This document shows positions 23,499 to 31,420 of a stretch of 42,257 nt of DNA, piece by piece. The stretch's first letter is position 1. Every line of letters starts with the position of its first letter. A program made the position numbers and the translations under genes. The notes beneath the pieces are model-generated. The model was not told the origin of the DNA. It worked only from the letters and a program-made list of their open reading frames with translations, and searched no databases. This DNA is from an uncultured Gemmiger sp. (lineage in GTDB: Bacteria; Bacillota; Clostridia; Oscillospirales; Ruminococcaceae): contig CALXIA010000016.1 in NCBI GenBank assembly GCA_944388245.1, positions 1 through 42,257 of the forward strand, written 5' to 3'.

Positions 23499-24524
23499 TC
23501 AGCCCTTGTAGCCGTCCGGGTTCATGCTCTGCCATTTCCAGCTGGAAGCGCACATCTCCTCGATGCCGTACTGCGCCTCCCAGCCCAGTTCCTTCTTGGC
23601 CTTGGTGGGATCGGCGTAGCAGGCGGCGATGTCGCCGGGGCGGCGGGGATCGATCACATAGGGCAGTTCCTTGCCGCAGGCTTTGGAATAGGCCTTGATC
23701 ACGTCCAGCACGCTGTAGCCGTGGCCGGTGCCCAGGTTGCAGATGAACAGGCCGGGCTTGGTGGCCAGCTTCTTGATGGCGGCCACATGGCCCCGGGCCA
23801 GGTCCACCACATGGATATAGTCCCGCACGCCGGTGCCGTCGGGGGTGGGGTAGTCGTTGCCGAACACGTGCACCTTCTCCAGCTTGCCCACCGCCACCTT
23901 GGCGATGTAGGGCACCAGGTTGTTGGGGATGCCGTTGGGGTCCTCCCCGATCAGGCCGCTCTCATGGGCGCCGATCGGGTTGAAGTACCGCAGCAGGGCC
24001 ACGTTCAGTTCCTTGTCCGCCTTGCAGCAGTCGGTCAGGATCTGCTCGTTCATGGCCTTGGAGGTGCCGTAGGGGTTGGTGGTGCGGTCGCCGCCCACCG
24101 GGAAATCCTCGGTGATGGGCACGGTGGCCGGGTCGCCGTAGACGGTGGCGCTGGAGGAGAACACGATGTTGTGCACGCCGTGACGGCGCATGGCGTCCAG
24201 GATCACCAGGGTGGTGTTCAGGTTGTTGGTATAGTATTCGATGGGCTTGGAAACGCTCTCGCCCACGGCCTTGTAGGCGGCAAACTGGATCACCGAGTCG
24301 ATGTCCGGGTTGGCGGCGAAGATCGCCTCCACCTGGGCGGGATCGGTCAGTTCGGCCTCCACAAACCGGAAGTCCTTACCGGCGATCTGCTTGACGCGGC
24401 GCAGAGCCTCCGGGCAGGAGTTGTAGTAGTTGTCCGCCACCACGATGTCATAGCCGGCGGCCAGCAGTTCCACACAGGTGTGGCTGCCGATGTAACCGGC
24501 GCCGCCGCATACCAAAATAGCCAT
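23499..24524 (-). CDS. galE: UDP-glucose 4-epimerase
   Basis: 341 aa, complete. NAD-binding GGAGYIGSH at residues 7-15, the catalytic serine region FSSSATVYG, and YGTSK for the YxxxK pair. It interconverts UDP-glucose and UDP-galactose (Leloir pathway, and supply of UDP-Gal for glycans). AAAGGAGAG precedes the ATG. Divergent or neighbouring gal genes are absent; an AraC regulator lies directly upstream on the same strand. A terminator closes the gene, so it is a single-gene unit with its own promoter at 24608-24636. Confidence 0.96.
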   Translation of the reverse strand: MAILVCGGAGYIGSHTCVELLAAGYDIVVADNYYNSCPEALRRVKQIAGKDFRFVEAELTDPAQVEAIFAANPDIDSVIQFAAYKAVGESVSKPIEYYTNNLNTTLVILDAMRRHGVHNIVFSSSATVYGDPATVPITEDFPVGGDRTTNPYGTSKAMNEQILTDCCKADKELNVALLRYFNPIGAHESGLIGEDPNGIPNNLVPYIAKVAVGKLEKVHVFGNDYPTPDGTGVRDYIHVVDLARGHVAAIKKLATKPGLFICNLGTGHGYSVLDVIKAYSKACGKELPYVIDPRRPGDIAACYADPTKAKKELGWEAQYGIEEMCASSWKWQSMNPDGYKG

Positions 24525-24548
24525 AGCGCGCTCTCTCCTTTTTGTTTC

Positions 24549-24566
24549 ACAATTTTAGAAAATTGT
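24549..24566. promoter_or_regulatory. 18-bp palindrome in the galE leader
   Basis: Arms 24549-24556 and 24559-24566 (ACAATTTT-AG-AAAATTGT) are perfect, between the galE promoter and its ribosome site. It is AT-rich in a GC-rich genome, hence a candidate operator. Confidence 0.5.
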
Positions 24567-24607
24567 TGCAGTTAAAGCCGTGTGCTTTCCGCTGCTTTCT
24601 ACCTGAA

Positions 24608-24636
24608 AGTATAGTCCTGTGTAAGAAAAATATAAA
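24608..24636 (-). promoter_or_regulatory. Promoter of galE
   Basis: On the minus strand TTTATA (24636-24631), 17-bp spacer, TATACT (24613-24608). It leaves a leader of about 75 bases that holds the 18-bp palindrome. Confidence 0.65.
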
Positions 24637-24669
24637 TAGACGTTTACGCTTGCGGCATGGATAATTCTC

Positions 24670-25572
24670 TCATGATTCGCCCCGGCCCTGGCGGCTCAAC
24701 ACCTTGATGCTGCTGGCGTATTCGCTGGGGGTCATGCCGGTGACCTTCTTGAAATGGCGGGAGAAATAATGGATGGAATTGTACCCCAGCAGGGCCGCGA
24801 TCTCGGTGAAATTGTGCTTGCCCTCCCGAATCAGTTCCTTGGCCCGGCGGATCTTAAGCCGGCCGAAATACTCCATCGCGCCGCCGCCGGTTTTCTCCCG
24901 GAAGATCTTTTGCAGATAGCTGCGCCCCACCAGATTGTCCCGGCAGATATCGCTCAGGGTCAGCCGTTTTTCCAGATTGTCGTCCAGATAGCGGCAGACC
25001 CGCTCCATCAGATCGTTGCGGCTGTTTTCCCGCAGAAGGGAAGAGGGCCGGGCCGCTGTGGGCACGCCGCCCTTGCGGATCAGTTCCAGCAGCAGCAATT
25101 CCAGCGACAGGCCGATCAACTCTTCCGCGCCGAAGGGCTGCACCGGCCGCCGCTCCATCTTCTGGGACAGGGGATCGTCCAGCGGGGTGGAAAAGGCCTC
25201 GGCGGCCTGCTCCACAATGCGGGCCATCAGGTTGCGCTCGCTGTCGCCGGCGCTGAGCAGCCGTTTGCGGAAAAAGTCCATGGCCGGCCCGTCGCACTCA
25301 AAGGTGATCACCACCACGTTGGGCGCCCGGCCGCCGGCGGCTTTCAGGGTGTGGAACTCGCCCGGCTCGTGGAACAGCATCTGCCCTTTTTGCAGCAGGT
25401 GCTCCGTATCGCCGGCCTGGGCGATGATCTCACCCTTATCCACATACACGATCTCCCAGAAATCGTGGCTTTCCCCGAAAAACGCGTAGTCCGGCCCGTA
25501 TTCAAAATAGTGCACGGTGATGATCCGGTCGATCCGGATCGGCCGCTGCAGTTCCACCGCGGTATACGCCAT
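24670..25572 (-). CDS. AraC-family regulator with cupin sensing domain
   Basis: 300 aa. The N-terminal cupin (SHDFWEIVYVDKGE, then MLFHEPGEFHTLKA) would bind a sugar or related effector. The C-terminal 100 residues hold two helix-turn-helices: RLTLSDICRDNLVGRSYLQK and NFTEIAALLGYNSIHYFSR, with FKKVTGMTPSEYASS. The second of these is the canonical AraC signature. ATG at 25572 is preceded by GGGAGGCGG and by a good promoter at 25607-25635. It lies upstream of galE on the same strand but is separated by galE's own promoter. Regulatory target unknown; galE is a candidate. Confidence 0.93.
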   Translation of the reverse strand: MAYTAVELQRPIRIDRIITVHYFEYGPDYAFFGESHDFWEIVYVDKGEIIAQAGDTEHLLQKGQMLFHEPGEFHTLKAAGGRAPNVVVITFECDGPAMDFFRKRLLSAGDSERNLMARIVEQAAEAFSTPLDDPLSQKMERRPVQPFGAEELIGLSLELLLLELIRKGGVPTAARPSSLLRENSRNDLMERVCRYLDDNLEKRLTLSDICRDNLVGRSYLQKIFREKTGGGAMEYFGRLKIRRAKELIREGKHNFTEIAALLGYNSIHYFSRHFKKVTGMTPSEYASSIKVLSRQGRGES

Positions 25573-25606
25573 TTGCCCGCCTCCCTGTCCGTTCAGTCCT
25601 TACACA

Positions 25607-25635
25607 AGTATACCGGATCGTGGCAGATCGTGCAA
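25607..25635 (-). promoter_or_regulatory. Promoter of the cupin-AraC gene
   Basis: On the minus strand TTGCAC (25635-25630), 17-bp spacer, TATACT (25612-25607), about 35 bp before the ATG. Confidence 0.8.
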
Positions 25636-25707
25636 ATGGTTTGGGACGAATTCCGCAGAACAGGCAAAAGAAAGGCGGAAAAACCAGCGGATTGTACAAA
25701 GAATGGA

Positions 25708-26397
25708 TCAGTCGGCGTAGACCGAGTCGATGCCCAGGTATTCCTCCAGGCACAGGCCGCTCTCGTATACGGCGGCCGCGGTCTCCTTGCCCAGATACCG
25801 CACATGCCAGGGTTCGTATTTGTATCCGGTGATCGCCACCTTGTCGGCGGGATAGCGGATGATGAAACCGTATTCCTGGGCGTGGGCGGCCAGCCATTCC
25901 GCCTCAGGCGTGCCGATAAACGCGTCGCTGACCTCGTTCAGATCGAAGGCCAGGCCGGTCTGATGCTCGGAATAGCCCGGCCGGGCGGAGTAGGTGTCCG
26001 CCTGTTCCTTGCCGTCCCGGTCCACATACCGCTGGTACAGCTGGGCCTGGTAGTCGTAGGAGCGGAACCCGGAGGCAATGAACAGGGTAATGCCGTCCTG
26101 GGCCGCGCCGGCGGCCATCTCGTCAAAAGCGGCCTGGGCCTCCTCCGAAACGCCGGGGGCGTAGTCAGCGGGCAGACCGTAGCTTTTGTTGGCGATCAGG
26201 ATCCCGTTTACATAGGTAATGCCGTCCACCACCTGGATATCCGGCGTGGGTTCCGGCGTGGGGGCCGCAGTCGGCGCGGGGGTCGGCGCGGCGGTGGGGG
26301 CCGCCGTGGGCGCGGGCGCCGGGTCAGAGACCGAAAATGAGCAGGCGGCCGCGCAGAGGGCCAGCGCTACGGGCGGAATCAAACGAAACAAACGCAT
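25708..26397 (-). CDS. VanY-type D-alanyl-D-alanine carboxypeptidase lipoprotein (peptidase M15B)
   Basis: 229 aa from the ATG with AAAGGAG upstream. The signal peptide MRLFRLIPPVALALCAAAC ends in a lipobox-like cysteine, so the protein is probably a lipoprotein. A Pro-Thr-Ala repeat linker (APTAAPTAAPTPAPT) follows, then the M15B domain with SGFRSYDYQAQLY, SEHQTGLAFDL (Zn ligands His and Asp) and EPWHVRY (general base Glu and Zn ligand His). It removes terminal D-Ala from peptidoglycan peptides outside the membrane. It could confer some tolerance to glycopeptides in principle, but no vanHAX or VanRS genes are near, so a housekeeping cell-wall role is more likely. It also lacks an obvious terminator. 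Confidence 0.92.
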   Translation of the reverse strand: MRLFRLIPPVALALCAAACSFSVSDPAPAPTAAPTAAPTPAPTAAPTPEPTPDIQVVDGITYVNGILIANKSYGLPADYAPGVSEEAQAAFDEMAAGAAQDGITLFIASGFRSYDYQAQLYQRYVDRDGKEQADTYSARPGYSEHQTGLAFDLNEVSDAFIGTPEAEWLAAHAQEYGFIIRYPADKVAITGYKYEPWHVRYLGKETAAAVYESGLCLEEYLGIDSVYAD

Positions 26398-26796
26398 GGT
26401 ACAATCTCCTTTCCCAAACGGGGGATGCCCGGACCGCGAAAGGAGCGGGCTCGCATCCAATATACGATGCAGCCGGAGAATATATTGCCGGAACAGGGCA
26501 GGGGCCGGGCGGTTGCCCGCCCGGCCCCTGCCGCCAAAGGAAGAAAATATGGGAAAATGGTGAATAGCGATAGAAATGTGGAACGCTTATTTGCTCTCCG
26601 GCAGGCTGGCGGCGGCGCTGGACTGTCCCACACGGCGGGGAGCGATGCTCCGCAAAGCGGCCCGGAGGGCCGGTGCGCGGCAAGCAGCGCCCCCTTGCGC
26701 AAGGGGCAGCCGGCCGGCGTGCCCGGTACGGCGCGCGCCGCTGCGAAGCAGGGATCTGCCGGGCCAAGGCCCGCGGCCCCGCCAGGGTGCGAAAAC
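26398..26796. other. 399-bp intergenic region with partial duplication and palindromes
   Basis: No gene is seen. It holds the vanY leader, a 15-bp perfect stem (26497-26511 with 26518-26532, no T-run), one copy of a 49-bp duplication, and a GC-rich spacer containing the perfect 16-bp palindrome CCCCTTGCGCAAGGGG (26691-26706). Long open frames crossing it on the plus strand are artefacts of GC content. Confidence 0.6.
26591..26639. repeat. 49-bp duplication, copy outside the gene
   Basis: Identical over 49 bp to 26801-26849, which encodes the last residues of the ROK-like protein (RRVGQSSAAASLPESK); a minus-strand TAA context (TTA at 26587-26589) is also preserved. Copies are exactly 210 bp apart. 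Confidence 0.9.
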
Positions 26797-28200
26797 TTAC
26801 TTGCTCTCCGGCAGGCTGGCGGCGGCGCTGGACTGTCCCACACGGCGGGTCATCTCGTCGGGCGCTTCGGGGCGGAAGGAAACGTTGGGGTATTCCTCGT
26901 CCATCACCCGGGCCGCGGTGGCCAGAATGATATCGCCGCCCTTGCCGCTCATCACGCGGCCCATCATCTGCACGCGATGGATGTCATAGAACTGGGCGTA
27001 CAGGCCCATGGTATGGCCCAGATACACGCCGATGCTCTGGTACACCTTGACGGCGCGGGGATCGCCCTCGGCCATCAGGCCCTGCACCACCTTCAGCTTG
27101 GCGGCGGGGGCGTCGTCCTCATTCAGCTCGATGCCGGCGCGGGGGGCCAGCTTGATCACGCCGTCCTGGCTGAAGTACTTCACGCCGCAGCCGATATCGC
27201 CGCTCCACTCGTCGGCCATGGCCTCGGGCTGGCCGTCCACCGGGGCAAAGGCCAGTTCGTTCAGCCAGCCGCAGATGTTGCCGTCCGCGTCCACATAGCC
27301 CACGGCCTCGCTGGTGCCCATGGCGATACCCATGATGCCGTTTTCGGCCAGGCCCATGGCCCCGGCCAGCGCGCTCACATCACCGTCGTTGGCCACCACC
27401 ACCGGGATCTCATAGCCCAGCATCCGGCCCAGATCCTCGGCCGCGCGGGTGTAGATGTTCTTAACCTTGGTCTCAAAGTCCGCCTTGGCCACCTTCAAAA
27501 ACAGGCTGGCCACCATGCACTTGTTGTCGATGTACACGCCGGCGCTGGAAACGCCGATGCCGTCCACCTTGCGGCCCTTTTCCATGATCTTGGCCGCGGC
27601 GGTCTGCAGCGCCGCCAGGATGCCCACATAGTGGTAGCTGGGATCGCTGATGGTCTTGGGATACCACACGACCTCCTCGCTGTAGATGGTCTCCCCGTCG
27701 ATCACGGCGCTGACCTTCCGGTCGGAGCCGCCGGCGTCAAAGCCGATCCGGGCGCCTTTGGTGTGGCGGCCCACGCTCTCCGCCTTCTGGAAGGGGGCGG
27801 GGCGCTGGTCGTAGGGCAGGCTGACCACCTCAAAGGCCCGCTCATACACGTTTTCCATGAAGTCCTTGTCGAAGGCGCGGCTGCCCGTGGCGGTGTAGGC
27901 CTGGCGAACGGTCTGGGCCAGGGCGTCGTCACCACAGATGTACACCTTGAAACCGCCCCAGCTCCACAGCAGGAACTTGACCAGACGGTCCACAAAATAC
28001 TCGTCGGCGGCCTTCATCTCCGGGGTGCCGTGCACCTTGCACTCCCAGGTGCCGATCTGGCCGCCGCTGCGCTCCACGGCGATGCACAGGGGCTTTTCCG
28101 CGCCGGTGGCGTAGTGCTGGAAGAACAAGCCCAGGGGCACAAAACCGGGGTCCAGTTCCGGCAGATTCTTGACGGGGATCTCCACATTCAGAAATTTCAT
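26797..28200 (-). CDS. ROK-like/actin-fold sugar kinase-type protein
   Basis: 467 aa from the ATG with GAAAGGAAG upstream. The second half has the ASKHA ATPase pattern: phosphate-1 RIGFDAGGSDRKVSAVID, VVVANDGDVSALAGAMG, and the adenosine-side GIAMGTSEAVGYVDADG. An N-terminal extension of about 150 residues (VEIPVKNLPELDPGF, FLLWSWGGFKVYICGDD) precedes it. It resembles clostridial proteins annotated as ROK family; the canonical ROK zinc cluster CxCGxxGC is not visible, so it may be an unusual kinase or a non-catalytic sugar sensor. It is divergent from YhcH, which often accompanies N-acetylmannosamine/sialic acid genes. Its 3' end is duplicated downstream. Confidence 0.7.
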   Translation of the reverse strand: MKFLNVEIPVKNLPELDPGFVPLGLFFQHYATGAEKPLCIAVERSGGQIGTWECKVHGTPEMKAADEYFVDRLVKFLLWSWGGFKVYICGDDALAQTVRQAYTATGSRAFDKDFMENVYERAFEVVSLPYDQRPAPFQKAESVGRHTKGARIGFDAGGSDRKVSAVIDGETIYSEEVVWYPKTISDPSYHYVGILAALQTAAAKIMEKGRKVDGIGVSSAGVYIDNKCMVASLFLKVAKADFETKVKNIYTRAAEDLGRMLGYEIPVVVANDGDVSALAGAMGLAENGIMGIAMGTSEAVGYVDADGNICGWLNELAFAPVDGQPEAMADEWSGDIGCGVKYFSQDGVIKLAPRAGIELNEDDAPAAKLKVVQGLMAEGDPRAVKVYQSIGVYLGHTMGLYAQFYDIHRVQMMGRVMSGKGGDIILATAARVMDEEYPNVSFRPEAPDEMTRRVGQSSAAASLPESK

Positions 28201-28338
28201 GACGCAGCTTCCTTTCTTGCTCACAGGGCGGCTTTTTCTAGTTTCTATTGTAAACGCCCTGAACACCGCCGTCTTGACCCGGCAGGCCCACTTTTTTGCA
28301 TTTTCGTCCATTGCCCACTGTGCGGAACGGCGCAAAGG

Positions 28339-28347
28339 TGGTATAAT
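28339..28347 (+). promoter_or_regulatory. Extended -10 promoter of yhcH
   Basis: TGG-TATAAT with no convincing -35 at 17 bp. It lies about 50 bp before the yhcH ATG. Confidence 0.65.
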
Positions 28348-28400
28348 CAGAACAAATCGAAAACCGGGCCGTTCGGGCCCTTTTACAAGGAGGAATCGCT

Positions 28401-28853
28401 ATGCTGTACGACCGTTTGGAAAACATCGAGCAATACACCGGTCTGTTTGAAAATCTGGACACCGCCATCGCCTATATCGCGGAACACGATCTGGACGAAC
28501 TGCCGCTGGGCCGCACCGACATCGACGGGGACAAGGTGTTCGTCAAGGTGACCGAGGCGGATACCTGCGCCTCGGAGGAGCGGGAATTTGAGATGCACGA
28601 CAAGTATATGGACGTTCAGCTGGACCTGTCTGGGGTGGAGTTGTTCGAGGTGGCGCTGGGCGAGTTGGAGGAGACCGCCCCCTACGACGAGACCACCGAT
28701 ACCGGCCTGTACAAGGCGCCGCTGAGCTGCGCCGGTGTGCTGGGCGAGGACCGGTTCGCCGTCTTCATGACCGGCGAGGCGCACAAGGCGCAGGTGCGGG
28801 CCGCCGGGTGCGACAAGGTGCGCAAGGCCATCTTCAAGGTAGCCCGGGACTGA
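28401..28853 (+). CDS. YhcH/YjgK/YiaL family protein (DUF386)
   Basis: 150 aa, complete, matching the small cupin-like YhcH family. Seen: FEMHDKYMDVQLDLSGVE, the conserved H-x-x-x-x-D-x-Q metal-site block, then FAVFMTGEAHKAQV with the second histidine. Members act on anomers or open-chain forms of acidic sugars; E. coli YhcH (NanQ) is a sialic acid anomerase. AAGGAGG precedes the ATG. The divergent ROK-like gene suggests a shared role in sialic acid or related sugar use, but no nanA, nanE or transporter is in the window. Confidence 0.9.
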   Translation: MLYDRLENIEQYTGLFENLDTAIAYIAEHDLDELPLGRTDIDGDKVFVKVTEADTCASEEREFEMHDKYMDVQLDLSGVELFEVALGELEETAPYDETTDTGLYKAPLSCAGVLGEDRFAVFMTGEAHKAQVRAAGCDKVRKAIFKVARD

Positions 28854-28878
28854 TCCAAATACCAATACCGATACCAAA

Positions 28879-28924
28879 GCGGCGCGGGCCGCGGCAGGAT
28901 CCTGCCGCGGCCCGCGCCGCGTTT
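28879..28924. terminator. 42-bp perfect palindrome, probable bidirectional terminator
   Basis: Bases 28879-28920 are self-complementary across all 42 positions, with no unpaired loop in DNA. GTTT follows on the plus strand and CTTT on the minus strand. It lies between convergent yhcH and the SpoIID-like gene, 5 bp from the latter's stop. Confidence 0.75.
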
Positions 28925-28925
28925 G

Positions 28926-29960
28926 TTATGGCTGGACCAGGGTAGTGCCGGGGTAGTACCAGGCCAGGATATCCGCGCAGCGTTTGCCCTCCAGCGCCAT
29001 GCCCCGCGCGCCCCACTGGCTCAGACCCACCCCGTGGCCGTAGCCGTGGGTGGTCACCGAAAAGGTCCGGTCGGCGTACACCACCGTGAAGGCCGCACTG
29101 CGCAGCCCCAGCGCCCCCCGCAGTTCGGTGCCGGTCAGCTCCGCGCCAGCCACCGGCTGGCTGGCCACATAGCCCGCCGCCGTCAGGGTGGGGGCGCCGA
29201 ACCAGTCCGCCGGCTCGCCCGAGAGATCCAGCCCCCGGTCGGCAAAGTTCAGCTGCAACGCGTCGGTCATCTGCTGCACCGTGTAGGTGACCGTCACCTC
29301 CCAGCCGTCGGCGGCGGTGTCCCAGGGGCTGTCCACCCCTTGCAGATAGGCAAGCGACTCGGTCCAGACATTCTGGCTCGCTTCGGTGTGCCCGCAGCTG
29401 GAGGCGTGGTAGCAGCAGGCGGCGGGCGCGCCCTGCCACTGCACCACCCAGCCGTCCACCTGGTCGGCCAGGGCGGCCAGCCGGGCGTAGTTGGCCTCAA
29501 AGTCCACACCCCAGTAGCTCTCCAGCACCTCCCGGGTCATGAACCCCTGCCGGCGGGCCGGGTCGGCGGACAGGTCGTGGGCTTGTCCGGCGGCGCGGGC
29601 CTGCTGCTGCTGGAACAGCGCGTAACTCCAGGCCGCCACCATCTGGGCCTTGATCGCTTCATCCGGCCAGTCGGCGGGCAGTTCCGCGGCGGCCGCCCCG
29701 ATCCGGTAGTCCCGGGCGGAAACGGTCAGGATCTCACCGGTGGCCTCGTCCAGCACCCGCAGGCTGTCGGCGTCGGGGCTGGCGTCCGGCACGGGGGTCG
29801 CTGCCGCGCCGCTGTCCGCCGCCGTGCCGGGCGCCGGGGTGGCGGCCGGGCTTGTGAGGGGGGCGTCCGGCAGGGGCGCTTCGGCCAGCAGCAAGCCCCC
29901 TACCGGGACCAGCCAGGTGAGCAGGGCAAAGGTCATCATGCACAACAGGGTCTTCTTCAT
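28926..29960 (-). CDS. SpoIID/LytB-domain protein
   Basis: 344 aa from the ATG with CGGAGGATG upstream. A signal anchor (about residues 3-25) is followed by a Pro/Ala/Asp-rich linker, then the SpoIID domain from about residue 90 with EAIKAQMVAAWSYAL, YHASSCGHTEAS, and the signature HGYGHGVGLSQWGARGMA near the end. SpoIID is a lytic transglycosylase that removes denuded glycan strands during forespore engulfment. Related domains also occur in vegetative cell-wall enzymes. No spoIIQ, spoIIIA or spoIIM homologue is nearby, so sporulation in this organism cannot be claimed from this gene alone. Confidence 0.88.
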   Translation of the reverse strand: MKKTLLCMMTFALLTWLVPVGGLLLAEAPLPDAPLTSPAATPAPGTAADSGAAATPVPDASPDADSLRVLDEATGEILTVSARDYRIGAAAAELPADWPDEAIKAQMVAAWSYALFQQQQARAAGQAHDLSADPARRQGFMTREVLESYWGVDFEANYARLAALADQVDGWVVQWQGAPAACCYHASSCGHTEASQNVWTESLAYLQGVDSPWDTAADGWEVTVTYTVQQMTDALQLNFADRGLDLSGEPADWFGAPTLTAAGYVASQPVAGAELTGTELRGALGLRSAAFTVVYADRTFSVTTHGYGHGVGLSQWGARGMALEGKRCADILAWYYPGTTLVQP

Positions 29961-29980
29961 CCCATCCTCCGGCGGGCTGC

Positions 29981-30009
29981 TTGCAATTTGGCCCAAAACC
30001 TTGTACACT
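29981..30009 (+). promoter_or_regulatory. Promoter of citrate synthase
   Basis: TTGCAA (29981-29986), 17-bp spacer, TACACT (30004-30009); leader about 37 bases. Confidence 0.75.
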
Positions 30010-30052
30010 ACATACCATAGAGGGAATTCACTTTAGAAAGGGGAAGTAAGGT

Positions 30053-31420
30053 ATGTCCACAGAAGTACCGATCCTGGACCCACAGTCCATGACCATCCTA
30101 TGCAACGAGTATCTGAAAAATAACTACATTGATCCGGAAACCAGCGAACGGCTCGGCGTCAAGCGGGGCCTGCGCAATCCGGACGGCACCGGCGTGCTGG
30201 CGGGCCTGACCAACGTCTGCGACGTAATCGGGTACGACAAAAAGCCGGACGGTACCATCCTGCCCATCCCGGGCAAGCTGATCTACCGGGGCATCGACAT
30301 CCGGGAGATCGTGCGGGAGGCGCTGGAGAAGGACCGCTTTATTTTTGAGGAGATCATCTGGCTGCTGCTGTTCGGCAGCCTGCCCCGCCTGGCGGAACTG
30401 GCCCAGTTCTGCCACCTGCTGGAGGAACACCGGGCGTTGCCCGACGGCTTTGCCGAGGACATGATCATGAAGGCCCCCAGCCCCAACATCATGAACAAGA
30501 TGGCCCGCAGCGTGCTGGCCCTGTACAGCTACGACCCGGAGGCGGAGGATCTGAGCCTGGGCAATATCCTGCAGCAGTCGGTGAACCTGATCGCCGGGCT
30601 GCCCACCATCATGGTGAACGCCTACCAGGTCAAGCGCCGGGTCTACGACAAGCAGAGCATGTTCTTCCACCTGCCCCAGGTCGGGCAGAGCACCGCGGAG
30701 CATATCCTCTCCACCTACCGGGCGGACCAGAAGTTCACCCACGCGGAGGCCAAGCTGCTGGATCTGTGCCTGGCGGTACATGCCGACCACGGCGGCGGCA
30801 ACAACTCCACCTTTGCCTGCCGGGTGCTGTCCAGTTCCGGCACCGATACCTACTCGGCCATCGCGGCGGCCATCGGCAGCCTGAAAGGCCCCAAGCACGG
30901 CGGCGCCAACCTGAAGGTGATGCAGCAGCTGCGCACCATCCAGCAGGGGGTGGAGAACCACCGGGACGAGGACGAGGTGCGGGAGTTCTTGCGCCGCATC
31001 ATCCGCAAAAAAGAGGGGGACGGCAGCGGCCTGATCTATGGGATGGGCCACGCGGTCTACACCATCAGCGATCCCCGGGCCGAGATCCTGCGGGATAATG
31101 CCCGGGAACTGGCCTATGAAAAGGGCTTTGAGGACGAGTTCGACCTGCTGTGCCTGGTGGAAAAGCTGGGCTCGCAGGTGTTTGGCGAGGAGAAGGGCAA
31201 CAAGACGGTCTGCGCCAATGTGGACCTGTACAGCGGCCTGATCTACAAGATGCTGGGCATCTCGGAGGATCTGTTCACCCCGCTGTTCGCCATCAGCCGG
31301 ATCCCGGGCTGGTGTGCCCATCGGATCGAAGAAGTGGTGTTCGCCAACCGGATCATCCGGCCGGCCTACAAATATCTGGGTGTTCGCCAGAAATACAAAA
31401 CCATCGAGGAGCGCAGATGA
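30053..31420 (+). CDS. gltA: Citrate synthase
   Basis: 455 aa, complete citrate/2-methylcitrate synthase. Catalytic blocks: LAVHADHGGGNNSTFA (His), GPKHGGANLKVM, GLIYGMGHAVYTISDPRA (His), and CANVDLYSGLIY (Asp). It has the longer N-terminal part (about 60 residues before LIYRGIDI) seen in clostridial enzymes. It condenses oxaloacetate with acetyl-CoA and leads to 2-oxoglutarate for glutamate synthesis in organisms with an incomplete citric acid cycle; no aconitase or isocitrate dehydrogenase is adjacent. AAAGGGGAAG precedes the start. Its TGA overlaps the next start (ATGA). Confidence 0.95.
   Translation: MSTEVPILDPQSMTILCNEYLKNNYIDPETSERLGVKRGLRNPDGTGVLAGLTNVCDVIGYDKKPDGTILPIPGKLIYRGIDIREIVREALEKDRFIFEEIIWLLLFGSLPRLAELAQFCHLLEEHRALPDGFAEDMIMKAPSPNIMNKMARSVLALYSYDPEAEDLSLGNILQQSVNLIAGLPTIMVNAYQVKRRVYDKQSMFFHLPQVGQSTAEHILSTYRADQKFTHAEAKLLDLCLAVHADHGGGNNSTFACRVLSSSGTDTYSAIAAAIGSLKGPKHGGANLKVMQQLRTIQQGVENHRDEDEVREFLRRIIRKKEGDGSGLIYGMGHAVYTISDPRAEILRDNARELAYEKGFEDEFDLLCLVEKLGSQVFGEEKGNKTVCANVDLYSGLIYKMLGISEDLFTPLFAISRIPGWCAHRIEEVVFANRIIRPAYKYLGVRQKYKTIEERR

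Noticed and set aside
25708-26397. Glycopeptide resistance cluster around the VanY-like gene
   Set aside because: No vanH, vanA/B, vanX or two-component genes nearby; single VanY-type carboxypeptidases are common housekeeping lipoproteins.
26591-26849. The 49-bp direct repeat as the target-site duplication of an insertion sequence
   Set aside because: 49 bp is far longer than usual target duplications, and the 161-bp spacer has no transposase or terminal inverted repeats.
26425-28551. A 708-codon plus-strand open frame across the vanY-ROK intergenic region and the ROK-like gene
   Set aside because: Low-complexity His/Gly/Ala-rich translation lying opposite a recognisable gene; no promoter or ribosome site fits.
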